DNA of 64,000 nt from Nocardia colli (GTDB taxonomy: Bacteria; Actinomycetota; Actinomycetes; Mycobacteriales; Mycobacteriaceae), in contig NZ_VXLC01000014.1 of the NCBI RefSeq assembly GCF_008704205.1, forward strand, positions 62,001 through 126,000. The letters are read 5' to 3'. Of this stretch, positions 37,076 to 45,169 are shown one piece after another (position 1 is the stretch's first letter; each line of letters begins with the position of its first letter). A program made the position numbers and the translations under genes. Under the pieces are notes generated by a model, which saw only the letters and a program-made list of their open reading frames with translations, had not been told where the DNA came from and did no database searches.

Positions 37076-37795
37076 TCGCATGACACCGCCACGGTGCAGG
37101 ACTTCATCCGCCGCTACGACGACACCATTTCCGCAGCGGATTTCGATACTCTGCCAAGCTTTTTCGACGAACAAGTCTTGGTGATCACCCCGACGTCAAG
37201 TCGCTGCGTGACCCGCGCGGAGTTCGTCGCTGCCGCCAAAGCCCGGGCCCATGAAATGGATTCGTCCTTCCGCATCGAGTCGACCGAACAGGCGAACGCC
37301 GAACCCCTTGCCCGCGAATCATATTCGTCGCTGCGTACTGACTTGGTCGAGCAGGTTGACCTCGAGCCACCCGCTCACAGAGTGGATTCGCTGTCGCATG
37401 CTGAGTCAATTGAGCGGGTAGGCATCGAATCATCCTCTGGCAGCGGGGATTCGACGCCGAGCGCAGGGTTGGTCGAGCAGGTGGAGTTCGGGCCGGCTGC
37501 GCATGGAGCGGATTCGCTGTCGTGTGCTGAGTCGATTGAGCGGGTAGGCATCGAGTCACCCGCTGGTAGAGGGGATTCGGCGCCGCGTACGGCGCTGGTC
37601 GAACAGGCGACCGTCCCGCTCGGTGGACATTGCTGGCTCACCTCTGCGCACTGGCGGCTGAGGCTCGGTGACCGGACGCTCGATCTCTACAGTGACTTCG
37701 TGGTCCGCCGCACAGACAACGACCTGCGCATCGCGGCCTACCTCCCTCGGCAGGATCTGCCGCAACTGTTGCGCGAGGCCGCCGGTCAGGTCTGA
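37037..37795 (+). CDS. NTF2-like (SnoaL-type) protein split by tandem repeats
   Basis: This encodes 252 residues. The N-terminal 75 residues (VQDFIRRYDDTISAADFDTLPSFF) and the last 60 (CWLTSAHWRLRLGDRTLDLYSDFVVRR) look like the two halves of a small NTF2/SnoaL-like cone. Between them lie residues 103-195, with two 42-residue units (LVEQVxxEP-AHxxDSLS-AESIERVGIES) and a partial third. NTF2-like domains are normally about 120-140 residues, so the repeats interrupt the domain. The fold may tolerate this as a surface loop, or the protein may be inactive. ATG 37037 follows a TATAAT box by 8 nt. Confidence 0.65.
   Translation: MFTHDSAVADNTSSHDTATVQDFIRRYDDTISAADFDTLPSFFDEQVLVITPTSSRCVTRAEFVAAAKARAHEMDSSFRIESTEQANAEPLARESYSSLRTDLVEQVDLEPPAHRVDSLSHAESIERVGIESSSGSGDSTPSAGLVEQVEFGPAAHGADSLSCAESIERVGIESPAGRGDSAPRTALVEQATVPLGGHCWLTSAHWRLRLGDRTLDLYSDFVVRRTDNDLRIAAYLPRQDLPQLLREAAGQV
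37343..37594 (+). repeat. Two 126-bp in-frame tandem repeats
   Basis: Units at 37343-37468 and 37469-37594, with a partial third starting at 37595 (CTGGTCGAACAGG), share TTGGTCGAGCAGGT, GGATTCGCTGTCG and TTGAGCGGGTAGGCATCGA. The frame is kept. Divergence is modest and includes silent changes, suggesting a fairly recent insertion. Confidence 0.85.
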
Positions 37796-37878
37796 TCGGG
37801 AGCTCACCCTGTCGTGCCGCGACCACGACGCCCGACGATCGCGGGCTAAATTGGCGCGCTGCTAATAGAGTCGGAACC

Positions 37879-38772
37879 GTGAACGACACTTCGGCGCAGA
37901 GCAACGGTCGCCCGATCGCCGAGCGAGTGGCCGCGCGACTGCTGTATCCGACCTCGCGCCCGCGCGACGGCAAGCTGCATGCGGCGGTGGACGGCAAGAT
38001 CGTGCTGATCACCGGCGCGTCGCACGGCATCGGCAAGGCCAGCGCACGCAAGCTCGGCGCGGCAGGCGCCGTCGTGCTGCTCGTCGCCCGCTCCGCCGAC
38101 GACCTGCACCAGGTCGCCGCCGAGATCAAGGCCGACGGCGGCACCGCCCACGTCTATCCCACCGACCTCACCGATATGGACGCCGTCGAGAAACTCGGCC
38201 GCCACCTGCTCGAGGAGCACGGCCACTTAGACGTGGTGATCAACAACGCGGGCAAGTCGATTCGCCGCCCGATCAGCAAGTCCTACGACCGCTTCCACGA
38301 CTTCACCCGAACCATCGACATCAACTACCTCGGCCCGGTCCGCCTGCTGCTCACCCTGCTGCCGGACATGCGCGAACGCAAACAAGGCCACATCGTCAAC
38401 ATCTCCACCTGGGCCATCCTCGTGCCGCCCGCCCCGCAATGGGCCGCCTACGGCGCCTCGAAATCCGCCTTCGACGTGTGGCTGCGCAGCGTCGCCGCCG
38501 AAGCAGCCGGCGACGGCGTCACCTCCACCTCCATCTACATGCCGCTGGTCCACACCCGAATGAGCGCCCCCACCGACTTCAGCCGCGTCCCCGGCCTGAC
38601 CGTCGACGAAGCCTCCGACCTCGTCTGCCACGCCGTAACCGCCAAGCCCCGCGAAATCGCCCCCTGGTGGTCCGCCCCCGTCCAAGCCTGGACCAACCTC
38701 ACCCGCAACCAGGTCCAACGCTTCTTCGAACGCATGCCCCGCCGCCTACCCGGCAGTTCCCGCCGCACTTAG
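37879..38772 (+). CDS. Short-chain dehydrogenase/reductase
   Basis: This encodes 297 residues from GTG 37879. The coenzyme loop TGASHGIGKA is at about residues 45-55, NNAGKS at about 122, and the catalytic Ser-Tyr-Lys in NISTWAILVPPAPQWAAYGASK. The 40-residue N-terminal extension and a basic C-terminus (RNQVQRFFERMPRRLPGSSRR) suggest membrane association, as in mycobacterial SDRs that act on lipids. Substrate unknown. It is followed by a repeat field without genes. Confidence 0.85.
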   Translation: MNDTSAQSNGRPIAERVAARLLYPTSRPRDGKLHAAVDGKIVLITGASHGIGKASARKLGAAGAVVLLVARSADDLHQVAAEIKADGGTAHVYPTDLTDMDAVEKLGRHLLEEHGHLDVVINNAGKSIRRPISKSYDRFHDFTRTIDINYLGPVRLLLTLLPDMRERKQGHIVNISTWAILVPPAPQWAAYGASKSAFDVWLRSVAAEAAGDGVTSTSIYMPLVHTRMSAPTDFSRVPGLTVDEASDLVCHAVTAKPREIAPWWSAPVQAWTNLTRNQVQRFFERMPRRLPGSSRRT

Positions 38773-38920
38773 CCCCGCTGTACCACCGGATACGGACCGG
38801 CCGAATCGCCGGCAGATCCAGGACCAGCTTCACTGATCACCTGACGCCGACCGCGCACGACTGCCCCGAATCACCGTCCTCCAGCGCGGAGAGCTCACGC
38901 CAGGCTTAGCTCTCATCGAG

Positions 38921-38969
38921 GCGAGTCATATGTCGCCAGTTGATCTTCGACAGCGACCATATGACTCGC
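38921..38969. repeat. Hairpin in repeat copy A
   Basis: GCGAGTCATATG pairs exactly with CATATGACTCGC, extended by TCGC/GCGA across one bulged base, around a GTTGATCTTCGA-type loop. Confidence 0.8.
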
Positions 38970-39164
38970 CTAGATCCCGGAACGACCCTTTGACTTGCCT
39001 CGCTGTCCGGCATTGTCATGCCGCCAGATGCTGGACAGCCGGATCGTCAGCCGATCCAGGATCAGCTTCGCTGGGCACGCGCTGCCGAGGCCGATCGCGT
39101 ACGGCCAGCGCGCGTCGTCGCCTTTAGTGTCCGCGAGCTCGCGCCGGACTTCGCGCTCATCGAG

Positions 39165-39214
39165 GCGAGTCATATGGTCGCTAGTTGATCTTCGACAACG
39201 ACCATATGACTCGC
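39165..39214. repeat. Hairpin in repeat copy B
   Basis: GCGAGTCATATGGTCG (39165-39180) and CGACCATATGACTCGC (39199-39214) are an exact 16-bp inverted repeat with an 18-nt loop almost identical to that of copy A. Retention of the arms and of the loop sequence suggests selection on the structure. Confidence 0.85.
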
Positions 39215-39597
39215 GTCGATGTTCCGCGTTGCCGTGCCACCGGATGCTGGACGGCCGGATCACCTGCGGATTCAGGATCGGCTTCGTCGGGATCGCGCTG
39301 CCGAGGCCGATCGCGTACGACTGACCTACGTCGCCGGTCTTGATGCCCGCAAGCTCCCGCCAGACTTGACTCGATTCCCGGAGCGACTATTTGGCTCGTC
39401 CATTCGATGTGTCCACGGTGGTGCCCCGTTGGGCGGCAAGGGGTGCGCTGAGCGGGACATCATGGTGCGTCTTCTCGATGTTCTTCTCCGCTGTGTCCCG
39501 TTCGGGCGTGGAGTTGGTGGGGTGGGCTTCTGGGTGGAGGGAGGGGGAAGGCGCACCAGGACACGCCGATGCAACACGCCAGGCTTAGGATCCGTCG

Positions 39598-40248
39598 GTG
39601 GGTGAAATTGGGTCGGTGAGTCTGGCGACGCTGTTGGCGTTGGCGGATTCGCGGTTGCCGATCGGGGGGCATGTGCATTCGGGTGGGGTTGAGGAGGCGG
39701 TCGCGTCCGGGGTGGTGCGGGATGTTGCGACGGTTGAGTTGTATCTGCGTCGCCGGATCAGTACCTCGGGGCTTGTTGCAGCGTCGTTGGCGGCTGCGGT
39801 GTGCGCCGGTGCGCTCGAACCGGCGCGGGCTGAAGCGGAGGCCGATGCGCGGACGCCGTCGCCCGCCGCACGTACCGCCTCGCGAGCCCAGGGCCGAGGC
39901 CTGCTGCGACTGGCCAAACAGCTGTGGCCGCAAGAAGATTGGTCCGCACTCGGCCCACGCCCGCATCTGTCGACGGTCTTCGGCTTGGTCGGCGCGGCCT
40001 GCGCCGTCACCCCGAAGGAGATCGCGGGCGTGGTCGTCTACACGACCCTGACCGGCGCCGCCACCGCCGCCCAACGTTTACTCGCGCTCGACCCAGCCGC
40101 CATCGCCGGCTGCACGGTCCGCCTCGCCACCCTCTGCGACCACACCGCGACCACCGCCGCAGAAGGCCTCGCCTGCCTCTCCGACCCACTGCAAGACGCG
40201 CTCGCCGAACGACACCTGCACCGCGACATGCCCCTGTTCGCCAGCTGA
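39598..40248 (+). CDS. ureF: Urease accessory protein UreF
   Basis: This encodes 216 residues from GTG 39598. It carries the UreF start (LATLLALADSRLPIGGHVHSGGVE) and the late helices (VVYTTLTGAATAAQRLLAL). UreF acts with UreD and UreG as a GTPase-gated chaperone that delivers nickel to urease. It begins the ureFGD cluster, 26 bp before ureG. The structural genes ureABC, which normally come just upstream in actinobacteria, are not here; the preceding 825 bp is repeat field. Confidence 0.9.
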   Translation: MGEIGSVSLATLLALADSRLPIGGHVHSGGVEEAVASGVVRDVATVELYLRRRISTSGLVAASLAAAVCAGALEPARAEAEADARTPSPAARTASRAQGRGLLRLAKQLWPQEDWSALGPRPHLSTVFGLVGAACAVTPKEIAGVVVYTTLTGAATAAQRLLALDPAAIAGCTVRLATLCDHTATTAAEGLACLSDPLQDALAERHLHRDMPLFAS

Positions 40249-40274
40249 GTCCCCGATAGAAGGAGATCGCCACC

Positions 40275-40991
40275 ATGCCACCGCACCTGATCGACGGTGA
40301 ACCGCACGACCACACCCACGATCGCCCGAAACGCGACCGCACCCCGGGTGAGGCGCTGCGCATCGGCATCGGCGGCCCGGTCGGCTCCGGCAAGACCGCG
40401 CTGGTGGCCGCGCTGTGCCGGCAACTGCGCGAGGAACTTTCGCTCGCCGTGCTGACCAACGACATCTACACCACCGAGGACGCCGACTTCCTGCGCAGGC
40501 ACGCGGTGCTGCCGGACGAGCGGATCACCGCGGTGCAGACCGGCGGTTGCCCGCACACCGCCATCCGTGACGACATCACCGCGAACCTGGACGCCATCGA
40601 TGACCTGATCGCGGCCAACCCGCCCCTGGACCTGATCCTGGTCGAATCCGGCGGCGACAACCTCACCGCGACGTTCTCCTCCGGCCTGATCGACGTGCAG
40701 ATCTTCGTGGTCGATGTGGCCGGCGGCGACAAGGTGCCGCGCAAAGGCGGTCCGGGCGTGACCTTCTCGGACCTGCTCGTGGTCAACAAGACCGATCTGG
40801 CCCCGCTGGTCGGCGCGGATCTCGGCGTGATGGAACGCGACGCGGCGAAGGTCCGCGAGGGCCGCCCGACCGCGCTCATCTCGCTCACCGACGACCCGGC
40901 CGCCACCCAGGTGCTCGCCTGGGTGCGCGAGCAACTGCGCGCCATCGCCGAGCAGGACCGGTCCGGCACCGAATCCGCTGTTGCGCACTGA
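40275..40991 (+). CDS. ureG: Urease accessory GTPase UreG
   Basis: This encodes 238 residues. The P-loop GGPVGSGKT (about residues 33-41), the nickel-binding CPH motif (GGCPHTAIRDD) and the NKTDLAPLVG guanine motif are all intact. A His-rich start (PHDHTHD) is common in UreG and may hold nickel. It hydrolyses GTP while transferring nickel to apo-urease. AAGGAG precedes the ATG. It overlaps ureD by 11 nt. Confidence 0.95.
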   Translation: MPPHLIDGEPHDHTHDRPKRDRTPGEALRIGIGGPVGSGKTALVAALCRQLREELSLAVLTNDIYTTEDADFLRRHAVLPDERITAVQTGGCPHTAIRDDITANLDAIDDLIAANPPLDLILVESGGDNLTATFSSGLIDVQIFVVDVAGGDKVPRKGGPGVTFSDLLVVNKTDLAPLVGADLGVMERDAAKVREGRPTALISLTDDPAATQVLAWVREQLRAIAEQDRSGTESAVAH

Positions 40992-41637
40992 AGTCCGGAT
41001 CGTCGCGAGCGCCACGACGCTGCCCGAGATCCACGCGAGCGGCGGGCTCTCGGCCCGCCGCACCGCGGCACACACCGTGCACCTGATCGGCACCGCCGCA
41101 ACCCCGCTCGGCGGAGACGAACTCGACATCACCATCGTGGTCGGCCCGGGCGCGCGCCTCGTCGTGCGCTCGGTCGCGGCCACCATCGCCCTGCCGAGCG
41201 CCGCGACCCCATCATCCTTGGCGCACTGGCATTTTCAGGTCGACACCGGGGGAGACCTCGACTTCGACCCCGAGCCGACGATCATCGCAGGCGGCGCCCA
41301 CCACCACACCATCACCTCGGTCCAGCTAGCCCCCGACGCCCGCCTGCGCCTACGCGAACGCGTACAGATCGGCCGTTCCGGCGAAGAAACCGGCAGCTGG
41401 CGCGGCGACCTGATCGCCGACCTCGGCGAAACACCTTTGCTCCGACACCGTTTGGAACTGGGCGCAGACACCACCACCGACGACCAACTCGCCGCACCAC
41501 GCGCATTGGAAAGCGAACTCCGCTACCCGGACAATCGCCCAGCCGAAACCATAAGCCTCACCGAAACCCGCCTCCCACTAGCAGCCGGCGGCACCCTCCT
41601 CACCCGAACCAGCTCACTCCTCGCCTCCGCGCGCTGA
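40981..41637 (+). CDS. ureD: Urease accessory protein UreD
   Basis: This encodes 218 residues and starts at TTG 40981 inside the ureG end. It matches the shorter actinobacterial UreD type (RLVVRSVAATIALPS; HHHTITSVQLAPDARLRLRERVQIGRSGEE). UreD is the scaffold that binds apo-urease and receives UreF-UreG. Together with ureF and ureG it forms a complete accessory set without the enzyme. Confidence 0.88.
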   Translation: MRTEVRIVASATTLPEIHASGGLSARRTAAHTVHLIGTAATPLGGDELDITIVVGPGARLVVRSVAATIALPSAATPSSLAHWHFQVDTGGDLDFDPEPTIIAGGAHHHTITSVQLAPDARLRLRERVQIGRSGEETGSWRGDLIADLGETPLLRHRLELGADTTTDDQLAAPRALESELRYPDNRPAETISLTETRLPLAAGGTLLTRTSSLLASAR

Positions 41638-41833
41638 TCGGCAGCAGCCCGCTCGTATCCAGGGCCCGCTCCGGCGATCACGCCGCGGATCAGCGCATCT
41701 GTTCTCTCCGGAATCCCCGCGCCGGTTGCCGACGGACTTCCCGAAGGCACGGCGGTACTGAACCTGACACCGTGACCGCCGAGGAAGCGGCCTGCGGAGC
41801 CAGATACGTTGCCGCGGCGGCCCAATCACCGAA

Positions 41834-41909
41834 AGCCGCACACCATTTGACATCCGCACGGGTGTCCGCGCGGCGAGTCGGTGTGCGGCAAATCAGTTGG
41901 TGTGCGGCT
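41834..41909. repeat. 12-bp inverted repeat with internal GTGTGCGG copies
   Basis: AGCCGCACACCA (41834-41845) and TGGTGTGCGGCT (41898-41909) are exact reverse complements. A third GTGTGCGG phrase lies at 41881. The gap 41638-41952 between ureD and the next, convergent gene holds no other feature. Confidence 0.7.
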
Positions 41910-41952
41910 GTTTATGCTGGCGGCGCGGTCGGCCCAGCGCATCAGATCGAGC

Positions 41953-42219
41953 TCAGTCTTCGTCACTCGTTGAACGGCGGGGCAGCTTCGGCTCGCCCGG
42001 CGCCTCCCATGACTGGGATGTCCCGCCCCCGCCGAAATCTTGCTGGAAGACCGTGCCGGGCGGGACACCACCGCGCCCCGCCTTGGCGAACGGGTCGTTG
42101 TACTCACCACCGTGCCGCCCGTAGCGGCGGATGCGCACGTACCGCGCGACCATCAAGCCGAACGCCGCGAAGAACGGCGCGAGGGACAGCACCACAACCA
42201 CCCAGCCAGCGGCGTCCAT
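41953..42219 (-). CDS. Small single-pass membrane protein
   Basis: This encodes 88 residues. The start ATG 42219 has GAGGGG just upstream; one hydrophobic span follows at residues 5-26 (GWVVVVLSLAPFFAAFGLMVA), then a basic VRIRRYGRHGG stretch and a Gly/Ser-rich acidic tail. It lies convergent with ureD. No family is recognised; in topology it resembles small actinobacterial envelope subunits. Confidence 0.6.
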   Translation of the reverse strand: MDAAGWVVVVLSLAPFFAAFGLMVARYVRIRRYGRHGGEYNDPFAKAGRGGVPPGTVFQQDFGGGGTSQSWEAPGEPKLPRRSTSDED

Positions 42220-42364
42220 CGCATCCCCTCTCGACAATTGCTGCCGTGTTGCGCTGATCTTGACAGTACGACGACTCGCCGAAAACGACTCGCCGAATCA
42301 GAAACGCGCGTGGGTGTCTGCCGTCACCTCGAGGTGTATCCCGCCCAGAAGGGGAGAAACGAGA

Positions 42365-42404
42365 AAGGGTGGGAACTCGACAGCGTCGTCGAGCTCCCAC
42401 CCTT
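42365..42404 (-). terminator. Intrinsic terminator of the exported protein gene
   Basis: AAGGGTGGGA-ACTCGAC pairs with GTCGAGC-TCCCACCCTT around AGCGTC. Read on the minus strand it is followed by TTTCTCGTTTC, a U-rich run that supports a rho-independent terminator 24 bp after the 42429 stop. Confidence 0.8.
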
Positions 42405-42428
42405 GTTCGGTTCTAACCGCACCTATTG

Positions 42429-43202
42429 TCAGTCGCCCACGACTCGCGAGGGCGCGTTGAACGCGTTGACCGCGCCGACGGCCGCACCGGCCGCGGCACC
42501 CACCGCAGCCGCGGGAACGGTGATCACGGCCGCGCCGACGGACGCACCGAGCATCGGCCCGGCCACGATGCCGACCGGCACGAACGGCAGGCCGACGACC
42601 AGCCCGATCGCCCCGCCGACGAGCGCGGAGGTCGCCGCGATCGGCGCACCCGAGGCCGCACCGGCGACGGCGCCCATGGCGGCGGTGCCGACGATCTGCC
42701 CGGCCATCCGGTCGGACCGGCTGCGTTCCATGCCGACCGAGTCGAAGAAGGTGGCCAGGTTGGCCTCGACCAGCGCCGAGTTGTCGTTGATCTGGATGGC
42801 CTGCTCGGAGTCGATGAAGTCCGGCGCATCGACCTGCACGTCACCGAAGCGGAACTTGCCCGGCGGCGGCGCGATCGGCGGCACGGGAGCCACCGGAACG
42901 GGCGCGTGCAGCACGCCGACCGGCGCGAGGTACTTCTTCTCCGGCAGCGGCCGCGACCACTGCAGGGAGCTCTTGGTGTTGTCCGGGATGTTCAAGCCCT
43001 CGTACGGCATCGCGTTCGGCGGCTCGGCCGCGGGCCACTGCGCCGGATGGTCGGGCTGTGCCGTCACGTTGGGTTGTGCAGGCTCGGCATTGGCGGTGCC
43101 GGTGCCGACCAGTGCGAGGACCAGCGGTACCGCACCTGCCGCGACCATCGAGCCCACCTTTTGCCGCTGCGGGTTGGGGGCTCTGTGCTTGCCTGTGCCC
43201 AT
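42429..43202 (-). CDS. Secreted protein with a Gly/Ala-rich hydrophobic C-terminus
   Basis: This encodes 257 residues from ATG 43202. MGTGKHRAP is a common start of nocardial exported proteins; the signal peptide ends at GTANA-EP. After a Pro-rich linker (about residues 25-125) the last 100 residues are Gly/Ala/Val-rich with strong glycine-zipper-like repeats (GAAIGAV..., GGAIGLVVGLPF), which could insert in a membrane. Function unknown. Confidence 0.75.
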   Translation of the reverse strand: MGTGKHRAPNPQRQKVGSMVAAGAVPLVLALVGTGTANAEPAQPNVTAQPDHPAQWPAAEPPNAMPYEGLNIPDNTKSSLQWSRPLPEKKYLAPVGVLHAPVPVAPVPPIAPPPGKFRFGDVQVDAPDFIDSEQAIQINDNSALVEANLATFFDSVGMERSRSDRMAGQIVGTAAMGAVAGAASGAPIAATSALVGGAIGLVVGLPFVPVGIVAGPMLGASVGAAVITVPAAAVGAAAGAAVGAVNAFNAPSRVVGD

Positions 43203-43393
43203 AGGTAGATCGCCTTTCGTCAGGTCAGAAGAGATGTCACTTTCGACGTCCGACATTCGGATCTGCTCGGCGACTGGATGGGTTCTTTTTCGGCCGACTT
43301 GCCGGCCTCGGCATTGCCGGTAAATAGCTACGCCGAGTTGCGAACGCCGCCATAAACGACCTTCCGGACATCCCGGAACACATCCCGAAACGA

Positions 43394-43440
43394 CCGAAGG
43401 CGACCTTCACGCTGTCTCAACAGCTGAAGGTCGCCTTCGG
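43394..43440 (-). terminator. Strong hairpin after ndh
   Basis: A perfect 16-bp stem (CCGAAGGCGACCTTCA/TGAAGGTCGCCTTCGG) encloses a 15-nt loop that can itself pair (GCTGT/ACAGC). It lies 20 bp after the ndh stop on the minus strand. Confidence 0.8.
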
Positions 43441-43460
43441 GCCGGCGCGAGTTGCGGTGA

Positions 43461-44924
43461 TCAGCCCACGCGGCCCTCGACGGCCGCCTTGGCCTTCTCG
43501 GCCAACTTGCCCTTCTCCGCCGGCGGCGCACCCAGCGCGGCCGCGAGCTCGTCGGCTTCTTCCTCGTCGGAATTGACCTGCTCGAGCGCGAGCCGGGCGA
43601 ACACCCACTGCTCGGTCGCGGCCATCTGCCCGCGACTCCGCCCGAGGAACGTGACGAACCACTGAATCACCGTGACGATCCGGCTGCGGTAACCGATCAG
43701 GTAGTACAGATGCAGGGCCAGCCACGCGAGCCAGGCGATGAACCCGCTGAACTCCAGCTTGCCGACCTGGCACACGGCGTTGAACCGGGACACGGTCGCC
43801 ATGCTGCCCTTGTTGAAGTACTTGAACGGCTTACGGTCTTGCGGCGCTTGACCGTTCAGCCCCGCCTTGATCGCCTTGGCCGCGTAGGTGGCGCCCTGGA
43901 TCGCGCCCTGCGCCTGGCCCGGCACGTCCGGCACGGACATCAGGTCGCCGACGACGAAGACGTTCGGGTGTCCCTTGATGGTCAGGTCCGGCTCGACGAT
44001 GACCCGCCCGGCCCGGTCCACCTCGGTGCCGTCGGAGCGCTCGGCCAGCATCTTGCCCAGCGGGCTGGCCTGCACACCGGCTGACCAGACCTTGCAGGAG
44101 GATTCGATGCGGCGGATGGTGCCGTCGGAGTCCTTCACCGTCACGCCGAGCGCGTCGATGTCGGTGACCATGGCGTTGAGCTGGATCTCGACGCCCATCT
44201 TCTCCAGCCGCTTCTTGGCCTTGAGCCCGAGCTTCGGCCCCATCGGCCCGAGCACGGCGCCGGCCCCTTCGAGCAGCACCACGCGGGCGTCGCGCGGATC
44301 GATGTTGTGGAACGTGCCTTCGAGCGTGCGATCGGCGAGTTCGGCGATCTGCCCGGCCAATTCGACTCCGGTGGGCCCGGCGCCGACCACCACGAAGGTG
44401 AGCAGCCGGTCCCGCATCTCCTGGCTGGTGGCCAGCTCCGCACCCTCGAACGAGCCGAGAATGCGGCCGCGTAGCTCCAGCGCGTCGTCGATGGTCTTCA
44501 TGCCGGGGGCGTAGGTGGCGAACTGGTTGTTGCCGAAGTACGACTGCTGCGCGCCGGTGGCCACGATCAGGCTGTCGAACGGGGTGACCGTGTTCGAGTT
44601 GAGCAGCCGCGAGGTGACCGTCTTCGCCTGGAGGTCGATGTCGATGACATCGCCGAGCAGCACCTGCGCGTTCTTCTGCTTGCGCAACACCAGCCGGGTC
44701 GCGGGCGCGATCTCGCCGACCGAGAGGATGCCGGTGGCCACCTGGTAGAGCAGCGGCTGGAACAGGTGCGACGTGGTTTTGGAGATCAACGTGACGTCCA
44801 CGTCCGCGCGCTTGAGGTGCTTGGTGCCGAACAGGCCGCCGAAGCCGGAGCCGATCACCACCACCTGGTGACGACCCGCCCTGCCACCGCCCCCCACCGA
44901 ATCGCTGCGCGATGCTGTGCTCAT
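43461..44924 (-). CDS. ndh: Type II NADH dehydrogenase (NDH-2)
   Basis: This encodes 487 residues. It passes electrons from NADH to menaquinone at the membrane without pumping protons. An FAD-binding GSGFGGLFGTKHL (about 26-38), the NADH-binding VVGAGPTGVELAGQI (about 180-194) and a late FAD phrase VFVVGDLMSVPDVPGQAQGA are visible. A C-terminal amphipathic/hydrophobic part (WLAWLALHLYYLIGY) anchors it. The start ATG 44924 has GAGGAG nine bases upstream. It is divergent from the P450 gene. Confidence 0.95.
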   Translation of the reverse strand: MSTASRSDSVGGGGRAGRHQVVVIGSGFGGLFGTKHLKRADVDVTLISKTTSHLFQPLLYQVATGILSVGEIAPATRLVLRKQKNAQVLLGDVIDIDLQAKTVTSRLLNSNTVTPFDSLIVATGAQQSYFGNNQFATYAPGMKTIDDALELRGRILGSFEGAELATSQEMRDRLLTFVVVGAGPTGVELAGQIAELADRTLEGTFHNIDPRDARVVLLEGAGAVLGPMGPKLGLKAKKRLEKMGVEIQLNAMVTDIDALGVTVKDSDGTIRRIESSCKVWSAGVQASPLGKMLAERSDGTEVDRAGRVIVEPDLTIKGHPNVFVVGDLMSVPDVPGQAQGAIQGATYAAKAIKAGLNGQAPQDRKPFKYFNKGSMATVSRFNAVCQVGKLEFSGFIAWLAWLALHLYYLIGYRSRIVTVIQWFVTFLGRSRGQMAATEQWVFARLALEQVNSDEEEADELAAALGAPPAEKGKLAEKAKAAVEGRVG

Positions 44925-45169
44925 GGTTGCTGACTCCTCGACAGACCTGGGGGTTTGTCCCCCGCGAACGGTTGTTGTCAGATCCCAACCGTAGTCGGCT
45001 CCATCCCGGCCGTCGCGACGACATCCCTGTTCCCGGTGTGCGGCCTCGCACATTCGTGCTCGCAAGCGCTCTAAGTTGCGCTGTATTTGCCCGAGTTGGT
45101 TGCGGCGAACCGGCCTAAGCAAACGGCGAAAGAGAATACGATGAATACCCTCGTTCAGGGAGGTTCGCG

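Larger units (their letters stand above)
38773..39400. repeat. Three degenerate copies of a 215-245-bp repeat unit
   Basis: Shared landmarks recur: GAGCTC-like (38891, 39135, 39351), CCGATCGCGTACG (near 39090 and 39308), CTGGACxGCCGGATC and GATCCAGGATCAGCTTCG. Copies A and B are offset by 244 bp, B and C by about 216 bp. A and B hold a strong hairpin; in C the matching part is eroded. The rest of the 825-bp gap (39401-39597) shows no gene or structure. Short ORFs here are out of step with the repeats and are not supported. Confidence 0.75.

Noticed and set aside
38930..39324. Short plus-strand ORFs in the repeat field
   Set aside because: They run across repeat and hairpin borders in different frames in each copy, so the repeats do not preserve any protein.
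39219..39605. Remnant of ureC upstream of ureF
   Set aside because: I looked for a UreC C-terminus in all frames near the ureF start and saw none; the ORF here is repeat-field sequence.
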